Made by a program: the position numbers and the translations under genes. Of a stretch of DNA of 6,663 bases, positions 1 through 5,628 are shown in pieces. The notes under the pieces are model-generated. The model made no database searches and was not told the origin of the DNA. It saw nothing but the letters and a program-made list of their open reading frames with translations. The first letter of the stretch is position 1. Each line of letters opens with the position of its first letter. Source of the DNA: Nitrososphaerota archaeon (lineage in GTDB: Archaea > Thermoproteota > Nitrososphaeria > Nitrososphaerales > UBA183). Location: NCBI GenBank assembly GCA_029785625.1, contig JAFLZI010000026.1, forward strand, positions 1 through 6,663, given 5' to 3'.

Positions 1-630
1 GTCCCGCAGGTAGTTGACGCAGACCCCACGATAGCCGCTGAGGGTGTCTACCGGCTCGGCGGGGTAGTACCCGTCCTTGAACCTGATCGGGAAGTTCGTC
101 CCCCTGGACTCCATGGCCGACTCCCTCGACGATATCTTGAATCCGGCGGAGAACGGGTTGTTGGCCTCCCAGGTCACGGCGTCGAAGACGAAGAACTCTA
201 CCTCCGGGCCCCAGAGCGAATCAGTGAACCCAGCCTCGCGTATCTTCTGCTCCGCCACCTGGGCGACGTGCCTCGGGTCCCTGGCGAACCTCCCCCTGCC
301 ATAGCCTGCCCTCACGTCGCAGATCAGGCGGGCGGTCTTGAGCTGACCCTCGGTCCAGGGGAAGACCCCGTAGGTCGACGGGTCGGGGACCAGGAGCATG
401 TCTGACTCGTTGATGTCTACGAACCCCCTGACGGACGAGCCGTCCAGCTTGGCTACGCCGTCGCTGAACATCCCTTCGTTCATCATCTCGGTGGGGAGGG
501 TGACGTGCCTGAGCCTCCCGGGGACGTCGGTGAACTGCAGGTCGACGAACTTCACCTCCTCCTTGCCCAGCAACCCGAGAACCTCCTCGCGGGCGTAGGT
601 CCGCTTGGCGAACTCCCCGTTCGCAGCCAC
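1..630 (-). CDS. glnA: Glutamine synthetase, type I family (N-terminal part, cut by left edge)
   Basis: Glutamine synthetase joins glutamate and ammonia using ATP to give glutamine, the main cytoplasmic entry of ammonia into metabolism. The 210 residues present cover the N-terminal beta-grasp domain (about 15-105, with GSSVRGF at 64-70 and ESD at 75-77) and the start of the catalytic domain. The motif GPEVEFFVFD at 141-150 carries the Glu residues that bind the catalytic metals in this family. The ATP-binding and C-terminal parts lie beyond the window. I chose the GTG at 630 as start. It lies about 37 bases from the centre of the only TATA-like box, the spacing seen for other genes here, and gives MAANGEFAKRTYAREEV. 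An in-frame TTG at 642 is possible. An in-frame ATG at 675 would put the TATA box inside the coding region. The gene is divergent from an Lrp-type regulator. Family assignment is very secure; the start is moderately so. Confidence 0.95.
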   Translation of the reverse strand, partial: MAANGEFAKRTYAREEVLGLLGKEEVKFVDLQFTDVPGRLRHVTLPTEMMNEGMFSDGVAKLDGSSVRGFVDINESDMLLVPDPSTYGVFPWTEGQLKTARLICDVRAGYGRGRFARDPRHVAQVAEQKIREAGFTDSLWGPEVEFFVFDAVTWEANNPFSAGFKISSRESAMESRGTNFPIRFKDGYYPAEPVDTLSGYRGVCVNYLRD

Positions 631-642
631 GTGGAAAGTCAA

Positions 643-659
643 ACGGTCCGCATACGGTC
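643..659. promoter_or_regulatory. Direct repeat ACGGTC x2, possible operator at the glnA promoter
   Basis: The hexamer ACGGTC occurs at 643-648 and again at 654-659, a spacing of 11 bases, about one helical turn. It lies between the shared TATA-like box and the proposed glnA start, where a bound protein would hinder RNA polymerase on glnA. The repeat is seen directly; its role as a binding site for the adjacent Lrp-type regulator is inference. It could be chance in such GC-rich DNA. Confidence 0.3.
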
Positions 660-661
660 GC

Positions 662-672
662 AAAATATATAA
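662..672. promoter_or_regulatory. TATA-like box shared by glnA and the Lrp-type gene
   Basis: AAAATATATAA is the only strongly AT-rich stretch between the two divergent genes and is nearly symmetric, so it can be read on either strand. Its centre (about 667) is 39 bases from the regulator start at 706 and 37 bases from the proposed glnA GTG at 630. An archaeal start site about 25 bases downstream would give short leaders in both directions. A purine/AA-rich BRE-like stretch (GCAA) precedes it on the plus strand. Confidence 0.65.
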
Positions 673-701
673 CATGGACGTCATCTTTGTACGACGATTG
701 T

Positions 702-709
702 CCAATTGG
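702..709. promoter_or_regulatory. Palindrome CCAATTGG over the Lrp-type gene start
   Basis: This perfect 8-base palindrome contains the TTG start codon of the regulator gene. Lrp/AsnC proteins bind as dimers and commonly repress their own genes, so an autoregulatory half-turn site is conceivable. At 8 bases it is short, and the functional claim is weak. Confidence 0.2.
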
Positions 710-1215
710 CGAAACGAAAGATAGACGTTCGACCGAACGACTGGGGTCAGAAGGGCCCCCGGCCTGGACAAACTGTCGACCCCCTGGACCTGAGGATAGT
801 CAGGATGCTCCTGGTGGACGGCAGGGCCTCTGCCCGTGAGCTGGGGGAGAGCCTCGGCGTGTCGACGTCGACCGTGACCGCGCACCTGGAGAGGCTCCGG
901 AAGGGCGGGGTCCTGAGGGGGTTCACCGCCGTCCTTGATTTCCAGAAGCTGGGGTACGAGCTGACGGTGGTGACCGAGATCAGCGTCTCGAAGGGGAAGC
1001 TGCTGGAGATGGAGCGGGAGATAGCGAGGCTCCCCACGGTCTGCGCCGTCTACGACGTGACGGGGGAGATAGACGCGATCATAGTATCAAAGTGCAAGGA
1101 CAGGGAGGAGCTGAGCCGCTTCACCAAGGGCCTCCTCGCGATGCCCTTCGTCGAGAGGACCAACTCCCACCTGGTCCTGGCGACGGTGAAGGAAGACTTC
1201 CGAGTCCCGGTCTAA
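706..1215 (+). CDS. Lrp/AsnC-family transcriptional regulator
   Basis: This is a DNA-binding regulator of 169 residues. After an N-terminal extension of about 24 residues comes a helix-turn-helix domain (about 25-74) with the typical DxxDLxIxxxLxxDGR opening and recognition helix GVSTSTVTAHLERL. The RAM ligand-binding and oligomerisation domain follows (about 85-163). It has a TGEIDAII stretch at 119-126, where this family's effector loop lies, and a closing LVLATVKED. The start is TTG at 706, about 39 bases from a TATA-like box and without a visible Shine-Dalgarno sequence. It is divergent from glnA, so regulation of glutamine synthetase and of itself is the obvious hypothesis. Glutamine-binding members of this family are known in Sulfolobales, but the effector here cannot be read from sequence. 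The N-terminal extension is longer than in the shortest family members. Family very secure, target inferred. Confidence 0.94.
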   Translation: MAKRKIDVRPNDWGQKGPRPGQTVDPLDLRIVRMLLVDGRASARELGESLGVSTSTVTAHLERLRKGGVLRGFTAVLDFQKLGYELTVVTEISVSKGKLLEMEREIARLPTVCAVYDVTGEIDAIIVSKCKDREELSRFTKGLLAMPFVERTNSHLVLATVKEDFRVPV

Positions 1216-1216
1216 G

Positions 1217-1224
1217 CTTAAAAG
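1217..1224 (+). promoter_or_regulatory. TATA-like box upstream of the 172-residue gene
   Basis: CTTAAAAG begins just after the stop codon of the Lrp-type gene. Its centre is about 35 bases before the ATG at 1255, implying a leader of about 9 bases. This suggests the downstream gene has its own promoter rather than relying on read-through from the regulator. Confidence 0.5.
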
Positions 1225-1254
1225 ACAAGGCGGGTGCAACGACGTTCGGGTTCA

Positions 1255-1773
1255 ATGGCGAAGATAAGGGTGAAGCTGGGCCAGGCTGAGGCTGAGGTCG
1301 AGGCCGAACCGGAGCACCTCAGAGAAGCCATGGAGCTGATCCCGGAGCTAGCTGCGAAGCTCCCAGGCCAGGCCAGGGCGCGACCCGTCTCGCCGGAGGC
1401 GCCTCCCGAGGTCCGCGTCGAAGAGGCAGCAGCAGGGGACCAGACTCAGTTCCCAGTCGTGTCCCTGGAAAAGGGGGACTCCCTCGCCGACGTGATAGCC
1501 AAGTTCTTCGCCGGGCCCTGGGGGCGCGAGAGGAGGAAGCTCTCCGACGTCCGGAGCGCGCTCCAGTCCTACGGGCTGAACTACCCCAAGCAGTCAGTCG
1601 CGGTCGCGCTGCTGAGGCTGGCGAAGACGACGAAGCTGAGGCGCTTCAAGGCCGAGGACGGGGAGTACGTCTACACCTCGGCTAGCACCGTCTCGGTGGC
1701 GAGGGTGCTCCCAGAAGACATGGGTCTCCAAGATCCCCAGGAGCCCACAGCCGGCGCGATCCCGCTGGCCTGA
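1255..1773 (+). CDS. Unrecognised 172-residue protein with probable C-terminal winged helix
   Basis: I do not recognise a named family. The first 35 or so residues form a short beta-then-helix module (MAKIRVKLGQAEAEV, then an acidic helix rich in Glu, Leu and Ala). Residues about 36-66 are a Pro/Ala/Glu-rich, probably disordered linker. Residues about 74-142 look like a winged helix: helix (SLADVIAKFF), helix (KLSDVRSALQSYG), recognition-like helix (PKQSVAVALLRLAK) and a hairpin ending DGEYVYT. The tail is Pro-rich. The basic stretch GRERRKLSDVR fits nucleic-acid binding, but a protein-protein role is equally possible. The ATG at 1255 is preferred over the in-frame GTG at 1234 because of TATA spacing. 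It is 39 bases downstream of the Lrp-type gene and in the same direction. Coding is well supported by length and a coherent fold pattern; function is unknown. Confidence 0.8.
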   Translation: MAKIRVKLGQAEAEVEAEPEHLREAMELIPELAAKLPGQARARPVSPEAPPEVRVEEAAAGDQTQFPVVSLEKGDSLADVIAKFFAGPWGRERRKLSDVRSALQSYGLNYPKQSVAVALLRLAKTTKLRRFKAEDGEYVYTSASTVSVARVLPEDMGLQDPQEPTAGAIPLA

Positions 1774-1862
1774 GCGGAGCCCCTACACGCGTCAAGCAGA
1801 AACAGCCCTCCGCATGCAGCGCCCCGTCGCCGGCCCTGGAATCGAATCTGTCGGACCGCTAG

Positions 1863-1870
1863 GCTTATGT
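1863..1870 (+). promoter_or_regulatory. TATA-like box upstream of the NicO-like gene
   Basis: GCTTATGT stands out in GC-rich DNA about 35 bases before the TTG start at 1901, the same spacing as the other putative promoters here. It deviates from a classic TTTATATA box, so support comes mainly from position. Confidence 0.4.
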
Positions 1871-1900
1871 CGCTTCTCCAGAGCCTGGTGACACCTCTGC

Positions 1901-2485
1901 TTGAGCGCTTCGCCACAGGTCCTGATCGCCATCGTAGTCGCGCTATCGGTGCTTCACATGGTCGCGCCGGACCACTGGGTCCCGGTGACCGTCGCCTCCC
2001 ATAGGATGGGCTACTCGAGGACCAGGTCCCTCGCCCTCGCGTCAGGCATCGGACTGGCTCATGGCGCCTCCTCGGCGGTCCTCTCCGTCGCCATAGCGGT
2101 AATCGGCTCCCTCGTGTTCCCTGCCTACTATGTGAACCTCTTCGCCGTCGTCCTCCTTCTGGCCATAGCCCTGTATGTGACACTGAACGCGGTGAGGGAG
2201 TCAGGCGCCAGCAAGGAGGTAGAGAGCATGTCGCTGTTTGTCAGCGTGATCCCTGACCCGGCCCTGGTCCCTTTCATCGTGGTCGCCCGGGGGTTCGGCC
2301 CCGCATACACATACGCCATGCTGGGGGCCTTCGTCGCCGCGGCCGTCGTGTCGGTCTCGTTGGTGGTGCTCCTGGCGGTCCTGGGGCTGTCGGCGGCCCT
2401 CTCGAAGGTGAGGCCCCAGTACGTGGACTACCTCGTCGCCGCCACCCTCATCCTCGTAGCCGCATTCGTCTACGTCGCGGGTTAG
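1901..2485 (+). CDS. NicO/NiCoT-like nickel/cobalt transporter, membrane protein
   Basis: This is a 194-residue integral membrane protein, with about six hydrophobic segments near 4-20, 43-70, 75-98, 111-131, 136-167 and 173-193. The first carries H19-MVAP-D24-H25, which matches the HX4DH signature that binds Ni2+/Co2+ in NiCoT and NicO (RcnA/UreH-type) transporters. The second carries GLAH54GASS, resembling their second conserved motif (LGHSSVV-like). It is short for a NiCoT permease and lacks the His-rich loop of RcnA, closer to the compact UreH-like branch. Uptake versus efflux cannot be told from sequence. The start is TTG at 1901, about 35 bases from a TATA-like element. It is separated from neighbours by 127 bases upstream and about 265-285 downstream, so it looks monocistronic. 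Metal supply for a corrinoid, urease or hydrogenase is possible but not shown. Family fairly secure; substrate inferred. Confidence 0.82.
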   Translation: MSASPQVLIAIVVALSVLHMVAPDHWVPVTVASHRMGYSRTRSLALASGIGLAHGASSAVLSVAIAVIGSLVFPAYYVNLFAVVLLLAIALYVTLNAVRESGASKEVESMSLFVSVIPDPALVPFIVVARGFGPAYTYAMLGAFVAAAVVSVSLVVLLAVLGLSAALSKVRPQYVDYLVAATLILVAAFVYVAG

Positions 2486-2750
2486 GAGCCTCGGCCTCGC
2501 CAACCTGCTCTCGGCTCGCCCATCGGTTCTGCCAGGATCCATCGCACGTCGCAGCGAATGGAAGCCGGGGAGATGAACCCGGCCCAGCCCCGCGTCCGGC
2601 TGCCCAGCTGGGCGGCCGCGACGGACGCTCCGAACCCAGCCATCATCAGGAGGCGCTACGCCCGCGCCATGGATATCCATTTTAGTCTGACTCGCAGCCG
2701 CCCTCAGCCGTGAACCTCGCTCCAAGGGCCGGGACCCAGGGGGGCCTAGG
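2486..2750. other. Intergenic region, no convincing gene
   Basis: This GC-rich spacer separates the transporter from the propeller gene. A 51-codon plus-strand reading frame (ATG 2558 to TGA 2711-2713) exists but shows no promoter, ribosome site or recognisable protein pattern, and I do not call it. The right-hand end holds a palindrome/TATA-like element and a GTG mini-ORF, listed separately. No tRNA-like cloverleaf or U-rich terminator was seen. Confidence 0.5.
2669..2686 (+). promoter_or_regulatory. Palindrome and TATA-like element upstream of the propeller gene
   Basis: ATGGATATCCAT (2669-2680) is a perfect 12-base palindrome running directly into ATTTTAGT (2679-2686), the only AT-rich patch in this spacer. 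The GATATC centre is 35 bases, and the TTTTAG centre about 27 bases, before the GTG at 2710. This is consistent with a promoter that starts transcription at or near that GTG. The palindrome could be an operator overlapping the promoter. Both roles are inferred. Confidence 0.4.
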
Positions 2751-2754
2751 CTGA
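2710..2754 (+). CDS. Possible 14-codon leader ORF, or the true 5' end of the propeller gene
   Basis: GTG at 2710 opens a 14-codon frame (MNLAPRAGTQGGLG) that ends at TGA 2752-2754, overlapping a CTG codon (2751-2753) that opens the reading frame of the next gene. It sits at the distance from the promoter expected for a start codon in this window. Two readings are open. One is a leader peptide translationally coupled to a CTG start. The other is a single-base loss in the run of six G at 2739-2744: restoring one base would join this frame to the downstream protein and give a normal basic signal-anchor N-terminus. Either way it may be more than noise, but it is short. Confidence 0.3.
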   Translation: MNLAPRAGTQGGLG

Positions 2755-2768
2755 GCCGCAGGCCCTTA

Positions 2769-4115
2769 TTGGCTGCGGCGGCTGTCTTGGTCGCAGTCGT
2801 AGTCATCGGCGGGTATCTCGCCACAATGTACTCCCAGGGGCCCATATCCAAAGTGGCCGCGGGTCCCAACGTGCAGGTCGACGCCTATCCCCCTGGGACG
2901 AGCCTCCCATGGGCCTATGCGCAGGGGACCGTCCAGGGGGTCCAGCCGAGCGTCGCCGTGGGCGCCGGCGGACAGGTCTACGCATCGTGGATCGGCTATT
3001 CGACCTCGTCTCCGCAGGTGAACCCGAGCTCGAGCCAGAGCTTCAGGACGCAGATACTCTTCTCTGCCTCCACAGACGGCGGCAAGAGCTTCTCCGCCCC
3101 CGTGGAAGTGAGCAACTCCACCAGCTCGCTGAGCTACAGCTGCTTCGACCCTTCGACCGCCGTGGCTCCCAACAGGACCCTGGTCTATGTGGCCTACGCC
3201 TGCTACGCGGAGGGGGGGTTCGCGACTTCCATCATGGTCGCCACGGGGACCGAAGGAGGCTCCGGCCAATTCAACTTCACCCAGAGGGCCGTCTCGGTGG
3301 GTCTCGGGTTCAACAGGCCCTGGATCCTGACGTCGAAGGCAGGCGGGGTGTACCTCACCTGGGACAGCTCCTACGCGCTGTACTGGGCGACCGTGAGGCC
3401 CAACATGACGATCGCCAAGCCGTCTTCTAACGCTTTCTCGACCCGCTACGGCTGGATCACCGGCGCCGCGCTCCTCCCCAACGGGACCATGGCCGTCTCC
3501 GCCTACGGGTACTCGGACCCGACCCCGGGGAGCTCCTCCGTCAGCGTCATCTACGCCGCGCTGACCCGGGGCTCGCAGTCGGGGAAGCTCGGCTGGTCGA
3601 CCGTCGCCAACTTCACGGTCCCCACGGGGATGTACATCGGGGGGGCTGACTCCTTCGTCCCCGGCCCGGCGCTGACGGTGGCACCGAACGGCACCCCCTA
3701 CGTGGCCTACGCCACGGACGCAGGCCGCTCGCTGATGCTGACCTGGCTCGAGCCAGGAAAATCTGCGTGGTCTGGGCCGGTCGTGGTCGAGTCCTCGACC
3801 GCGGGGATCGCGGATTCACCGGCCCTCGCCTCAAACGGGAACGGCGTCGTGGTGGTGACCTGGATGGGGAACTCCACGGGGGCCTGGGACGCCTATGCTT
3901 CAGCCTACCAGGGCTCCGCTGCCAAGCTGGTCGGGCCCACCCCGCTGAGCAGCGAGCCAGGGTTCGCCTCCGGCCCAATGACCTGGCACGGCGACTTCAT
4001 GTCCGTCGAACAGGTCGGCGGCTCAGGGTTCGTGGCGATGTGGTCCGATGGACGAGGGCTCTCCGACTACTACGGCTACGGGCACATCTATTCGTCTGTG
4101 GTGTCTGTCACCTAG
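2769..4115 (+). CDS. Exported beta-propeller protein with sialidase-type Asp-box
   Basis: This is a large extracytoplasmic protein of 448 residues from the TTG at 2769. Residues 1-20 are a hydrophobic signal or membrane anchor. Codons just upstream (CTG 2751 onward, SRRPLL) would add the usual basic n-region, so translation probably begins earlier. STDGGKSF at 101-108, in SASTDGGKSFSAPVEV, is a clear Asp-box (SxDxGxSF) as in sialidase/BNR propellers. About seven similar strands recur near residues 59-77, 127-145, 182-201, 232-248, 299-317, 349-367 and 404-427. Their pattern is p-x-l-a-v-x-x-x-G-x-x-y-v-a-w, suggesting a multi-bladed propeller. There are eight N-x-S/T sequons (N116, 135, 169, 212, 238, 281, 307, 368), consistent with a glycosylated archaeal surface protein, and two Cys (125, 145) that might pair. 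I see no sialidase RIP motif, so enzymatic sialidase activity is doubtful; binding or a structural role is equally likely. Coding and export are secure, activity unknown. Confidence 0.85.
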   Translation: MAAAAVLVAVVVIGGYLATMYSQGPISKVAAGPNVQVDAYPPGTSLPWAYAQGTVQGVQPSVAVGAGGQVYASWIGYSTSSPQVNPSSSQSFRTQILFSASTDGGKSFSAPVEVSNSTSSLSYSCFDPSTAVAPNRTLVYVAYACYAEGGFATSIMVATGTEGGSGQFNFTQRAVSVGLGFNRPWILTSKAGGVYLTWDSSYALYWATVRPNMTIAKPSSNAFSTRYGWITGAALLPNGTMAVSAYGYSDPTPGSSSVSVIYAALTRGSQSGKLGWSTVANFTVPTGMYIGGADSFVPGPALTVAPNGTPYVAYATDAGRSLMLTWLEPGKSAWSGPVVVESSTAGIADSPALASNGNGVVVVTWMGNSTGAWDAYASAYQGSAAKLVGPTPLSSEPGFASGPMTWHGDFMSVEQVGGSGFVAMWSDGRGLSDYYGYGHIYSSVVSVT

Positions 4116-4168
4116 ACCGGCGGAGCGCACCCGCGACGCCCGTAATCAACGGCCGCAGCCAGGCGACC

Positions 4169-4211
4169 GGGCCCCACGGCGGGGTCCTACCGTGTTTCGA
4201 GCCGCGACCCC
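4169..4211 (+). other. Overlapping GC hairpins in the spacer before hemA
   Basis: Bases 4169-4175 can pair with 4181-4187 (seven pairs including one G-U, five-base loop). Alternatively 4180-4186 can pair with 4206-4212 (seven pairs). The two helices share the GGGGTC segment and exclude each other. They lie about 55 bases after the stop of the propeller gene and far from hemA. No T-tract follows, so I do not call a terminator. The rest of the 4116-4380 spacer shows no gene or RNA that I can support, apart from the hemA promoter. Such stems arise easily by chance in GC-rich DNA. Confidence 0.25.
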
Positions 4212-4340
4212 GGTCCGGTATCACCCCCCAATCCGCAGGGGGCCTGCCGCGCGTCTCGGCTGGATACGCGACCCGGGGACGGCAGATCCATCCCACGTAG
4301 ACGAGGCCAGGCGCGCATCGGACGGCGCACCCTATCAAAC

Positions 4341-4350
4341 GTTAAATACA
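4341..4350 (+). promoter_or_regulatory. TATA-like box of the hemA-hemC-hemD operon
   Basis: GTTAAATACA, followed by a second AT-rich decamer (ATACCATAAT, 4351-4360), is the most AT-rich stretch in the 265-base spacer. Its centre is about 36 bases before the TTG at 4381, predicting a leader of about 10 bases for that start, or about 70 bases if HemA starts at the ATG at 4444. Confidence 0.6.
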
Positions 4351-4380
4351 ATACCATAATCCCTCCGCCGGCTCCTTCAC

Positions 4381-5628
4381 TTGTCGCTACTACCGGCCAA
4401 CGGCGTCAGGCGCGACTTCTCTCCCTGGGCCGGTTCTGTCCCGATGATACTCCTGCTGGGAACCTCCTACAAGACCGCCGACATCGGCTTCCGGGAGAGG
4501 TTCGCCAAGGAGGTCGAGGGGATTCAGGGGGTCGCTTCTGCGGGCGGCTTGCGCGAGTACTCTGTCCTGCAGACCTGCAACAGGGTAGAGCTCTACGCCT
4601 CGGTCAGCGGCGAAGGGAGCGTCGACTCGACGGTCCGGGCGCTTGGCTACCGGTCTCCGGAGGGGTTCTACGTCAAGCAGGGGCTCGACGCGATATCCCA
4701 CCTGTTCGGCGTCGCGACAGGCCTGGACTCCGTCGCCCTGGGCGAGGGCCAGATCCTGCGGCAGGTCCGGGCGGCGGGCATCAACGCCAGGGCTTCAGGA
4801 AACGCGAAGTCTGTCCTGGCGCCCCTCTTCGACGCGGCCTACACCTCCGCCCTGCGCGTCCGCAGGAGGTACGCCTTGGCCGCGGATGCACAGTCGCTCA
4901 GCGAGGTCGCCCTCGGATTCGCGCTCGAGCGGTTGAAGCGCGAGCCCTCGAACGTGCTTGTGGCAGGCACCGGGGAGACGGCGAGGCTCGCCGCGCTCCG
5001 GATGAAGGACGCGAGGATACACCTCCTCACCAGTCGCCGCGGGGGCGGCAGGCTCATCCCCAACTCGGTGCGGGTCACTCGGAAGTCCCTCCGCAGCGTC
5101 ATAGCAAAGTGCGAGCTGGTCATCTGCGCGACCAGGCGGCCCAGCTACGTGCTCTCCACGAAGGATGTCCCCGACACGGGGAGAAGAGTGGTGCTCGACC
5201 TCGGGTTCCCCAGGAACGTCGATCCCGCCGTGAAGTCATTGCCCTCGGTCGAGCTCCTCGACCTTGACGACGTCGCGTCAATGGCGGGCCGGTCCAACGA
5301 CGGGCTGAGGCTCGCGCTCCAAAAGGCCGTGGACGCCGAGGCCGTCCGGTTCAACGCCTGGCTCACCGCCACCAAGCTGAATCCCGCCCTCGCTACGATC
5401 TACAAGTGGGCAGAGGAGGTGAGAGCAAACGAAGCCTCATCGGCTCTGAGGCGCCTCCCGAAGCTGTCCGAACGGGAGCGCAAGGTGGTCGAAGTGATGA
5501 GCAGGAGGATCGTGAGCAGGCTGATGGCCCCTCACGCAGAGTTCGTGAAGGGGGACTCGTCTCCCGAGGCCCAGCAGAAGAAGCTCAGGCTGCTCGAAGA
5601 GATATTCCCACTGGACGTCGCGAATTGA
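4381..5628 (+). CDS. hemA: Glutamyl-tRNA reductase
   Basis: HemA reduces glutamyl-tRNA(Glu) with NADPH to glutamate-1-semialdehyde, the first committed step of C5-pathway tetrapyrrole synthesis in the cytoplasm. The protein is 415 residues from the TTG at 4381. The catalytic domain shows GTSYKTADIGFRERF (27-41), the active-site Cys66 in LQTCNRVELY (63-72), and HLFGVATGLDSVALGEGQI (107-125) with the conserved His107. The NADPH domain has the glycine motif GTGETA (196-201) and LDLGFPRNVDP (272-282). A helical C-terminal dimerisation region follows (about 310-410). The family usually begins at the strand MILLLGTSYKTA, which would correspond to the ATG at 4444 and place the catalytic Cys at 45. 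TATA spacing instead favours the TTG, which adds 21 residues. It is the first gene of a tightly packed operon, and its TGA overlaps the hemC TTG. Identity very secure, start uncertain. Confidence 0.96.
   Translation: MSLLPANGVRRDFSPWAGSVPMILLLGTSYKTADIGFRERFAKEVEGIQGVASAGGLREYSVLQTCNRVELYASVSGEGSVDSTVRALGYRSPEGFYVKQGLDAISHLFGVATGLDSVALGEGQILRQVRAAGINARASGNAKSVLAPLFDAAYTSALRVRRRYALAADAQSLSEVALGFALERLKREPSNVLVAGTGETARLAALRMKDARIHLLTSRRGGGRLIPNSVRVTRKSLRSVIAKCELVICATRRPSYVLSTKDVPDTGRRVVLDLGFPRNVDPAVKSLPSVELLDLDDVASMAGRSNDGLRLALQKAVDAEAVRFNAWLTATKLNPALATIYKWAEEVRANEASSALRRLPKLSERERKVVEVMSRRIVSRLMAPHAEFVKGDSSPEAQQKKLRLLEEIFPLDVAN

Noticed and set aside
77..598. Plus-strand open frames of 75 and 66 codons at the left edge
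   Set aside because: They are antisense to the clearly coding glutamine synthetase on the minus strand and show no protein family features.
643..675. Longer glnA starting at ATG 675
   Set aside because: It would place the only TATA-like box inside the gene, and the added residues precede the normal family N-terminus; GTG 630 fits promoter spacing better.
1234..1254. GTG 1234 as start of the 172-residue protein
   Set aside because: The ATG at 1255 fits the TATA spacing; the extra seven residues are basic and unlike the clean beta-strand that follows.
1838..1860. tRNA T-arm-like sequence on the minus strand (AGATTCGATTCC)
   Set aside because: The flanking bases do not form a T stem and no cloverleaf can be built around it.
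2558..2713. 51-codon ORF in the spacer after the transporter gene
   Set aside because: No promoter, ribosome site or recognisable pattern; open frames of this size are expected by chance at this GC content.
1671..3269. Several minus-strand open frames of 60-222 codons
   Set aside because: They are Arg/Gly/Pro-rich shadow frames typical of GC-rich DNA, opposite convincing plus-strand genes.
4191..4210. TTTCGAG stretch resembling a tRNA T loop
   Set aside because: Flanks CCGTG and CCGCG do not pair, and no acceptor or anticodon stem is found.
4048..4359. 103-codon plus-strand frame overlapping the end of the propeller gene
   Set aside because: It starts inside a real gene, is Arg/Pro-rich and has no start signals; treated as a chance frame.
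5406..5624. Upstream extension of the hemC reading frame
   Set aside because: It lies inside hemA, is charged and low-complexity, and precedes the conserved HemC N-terminus at TTG 5625.
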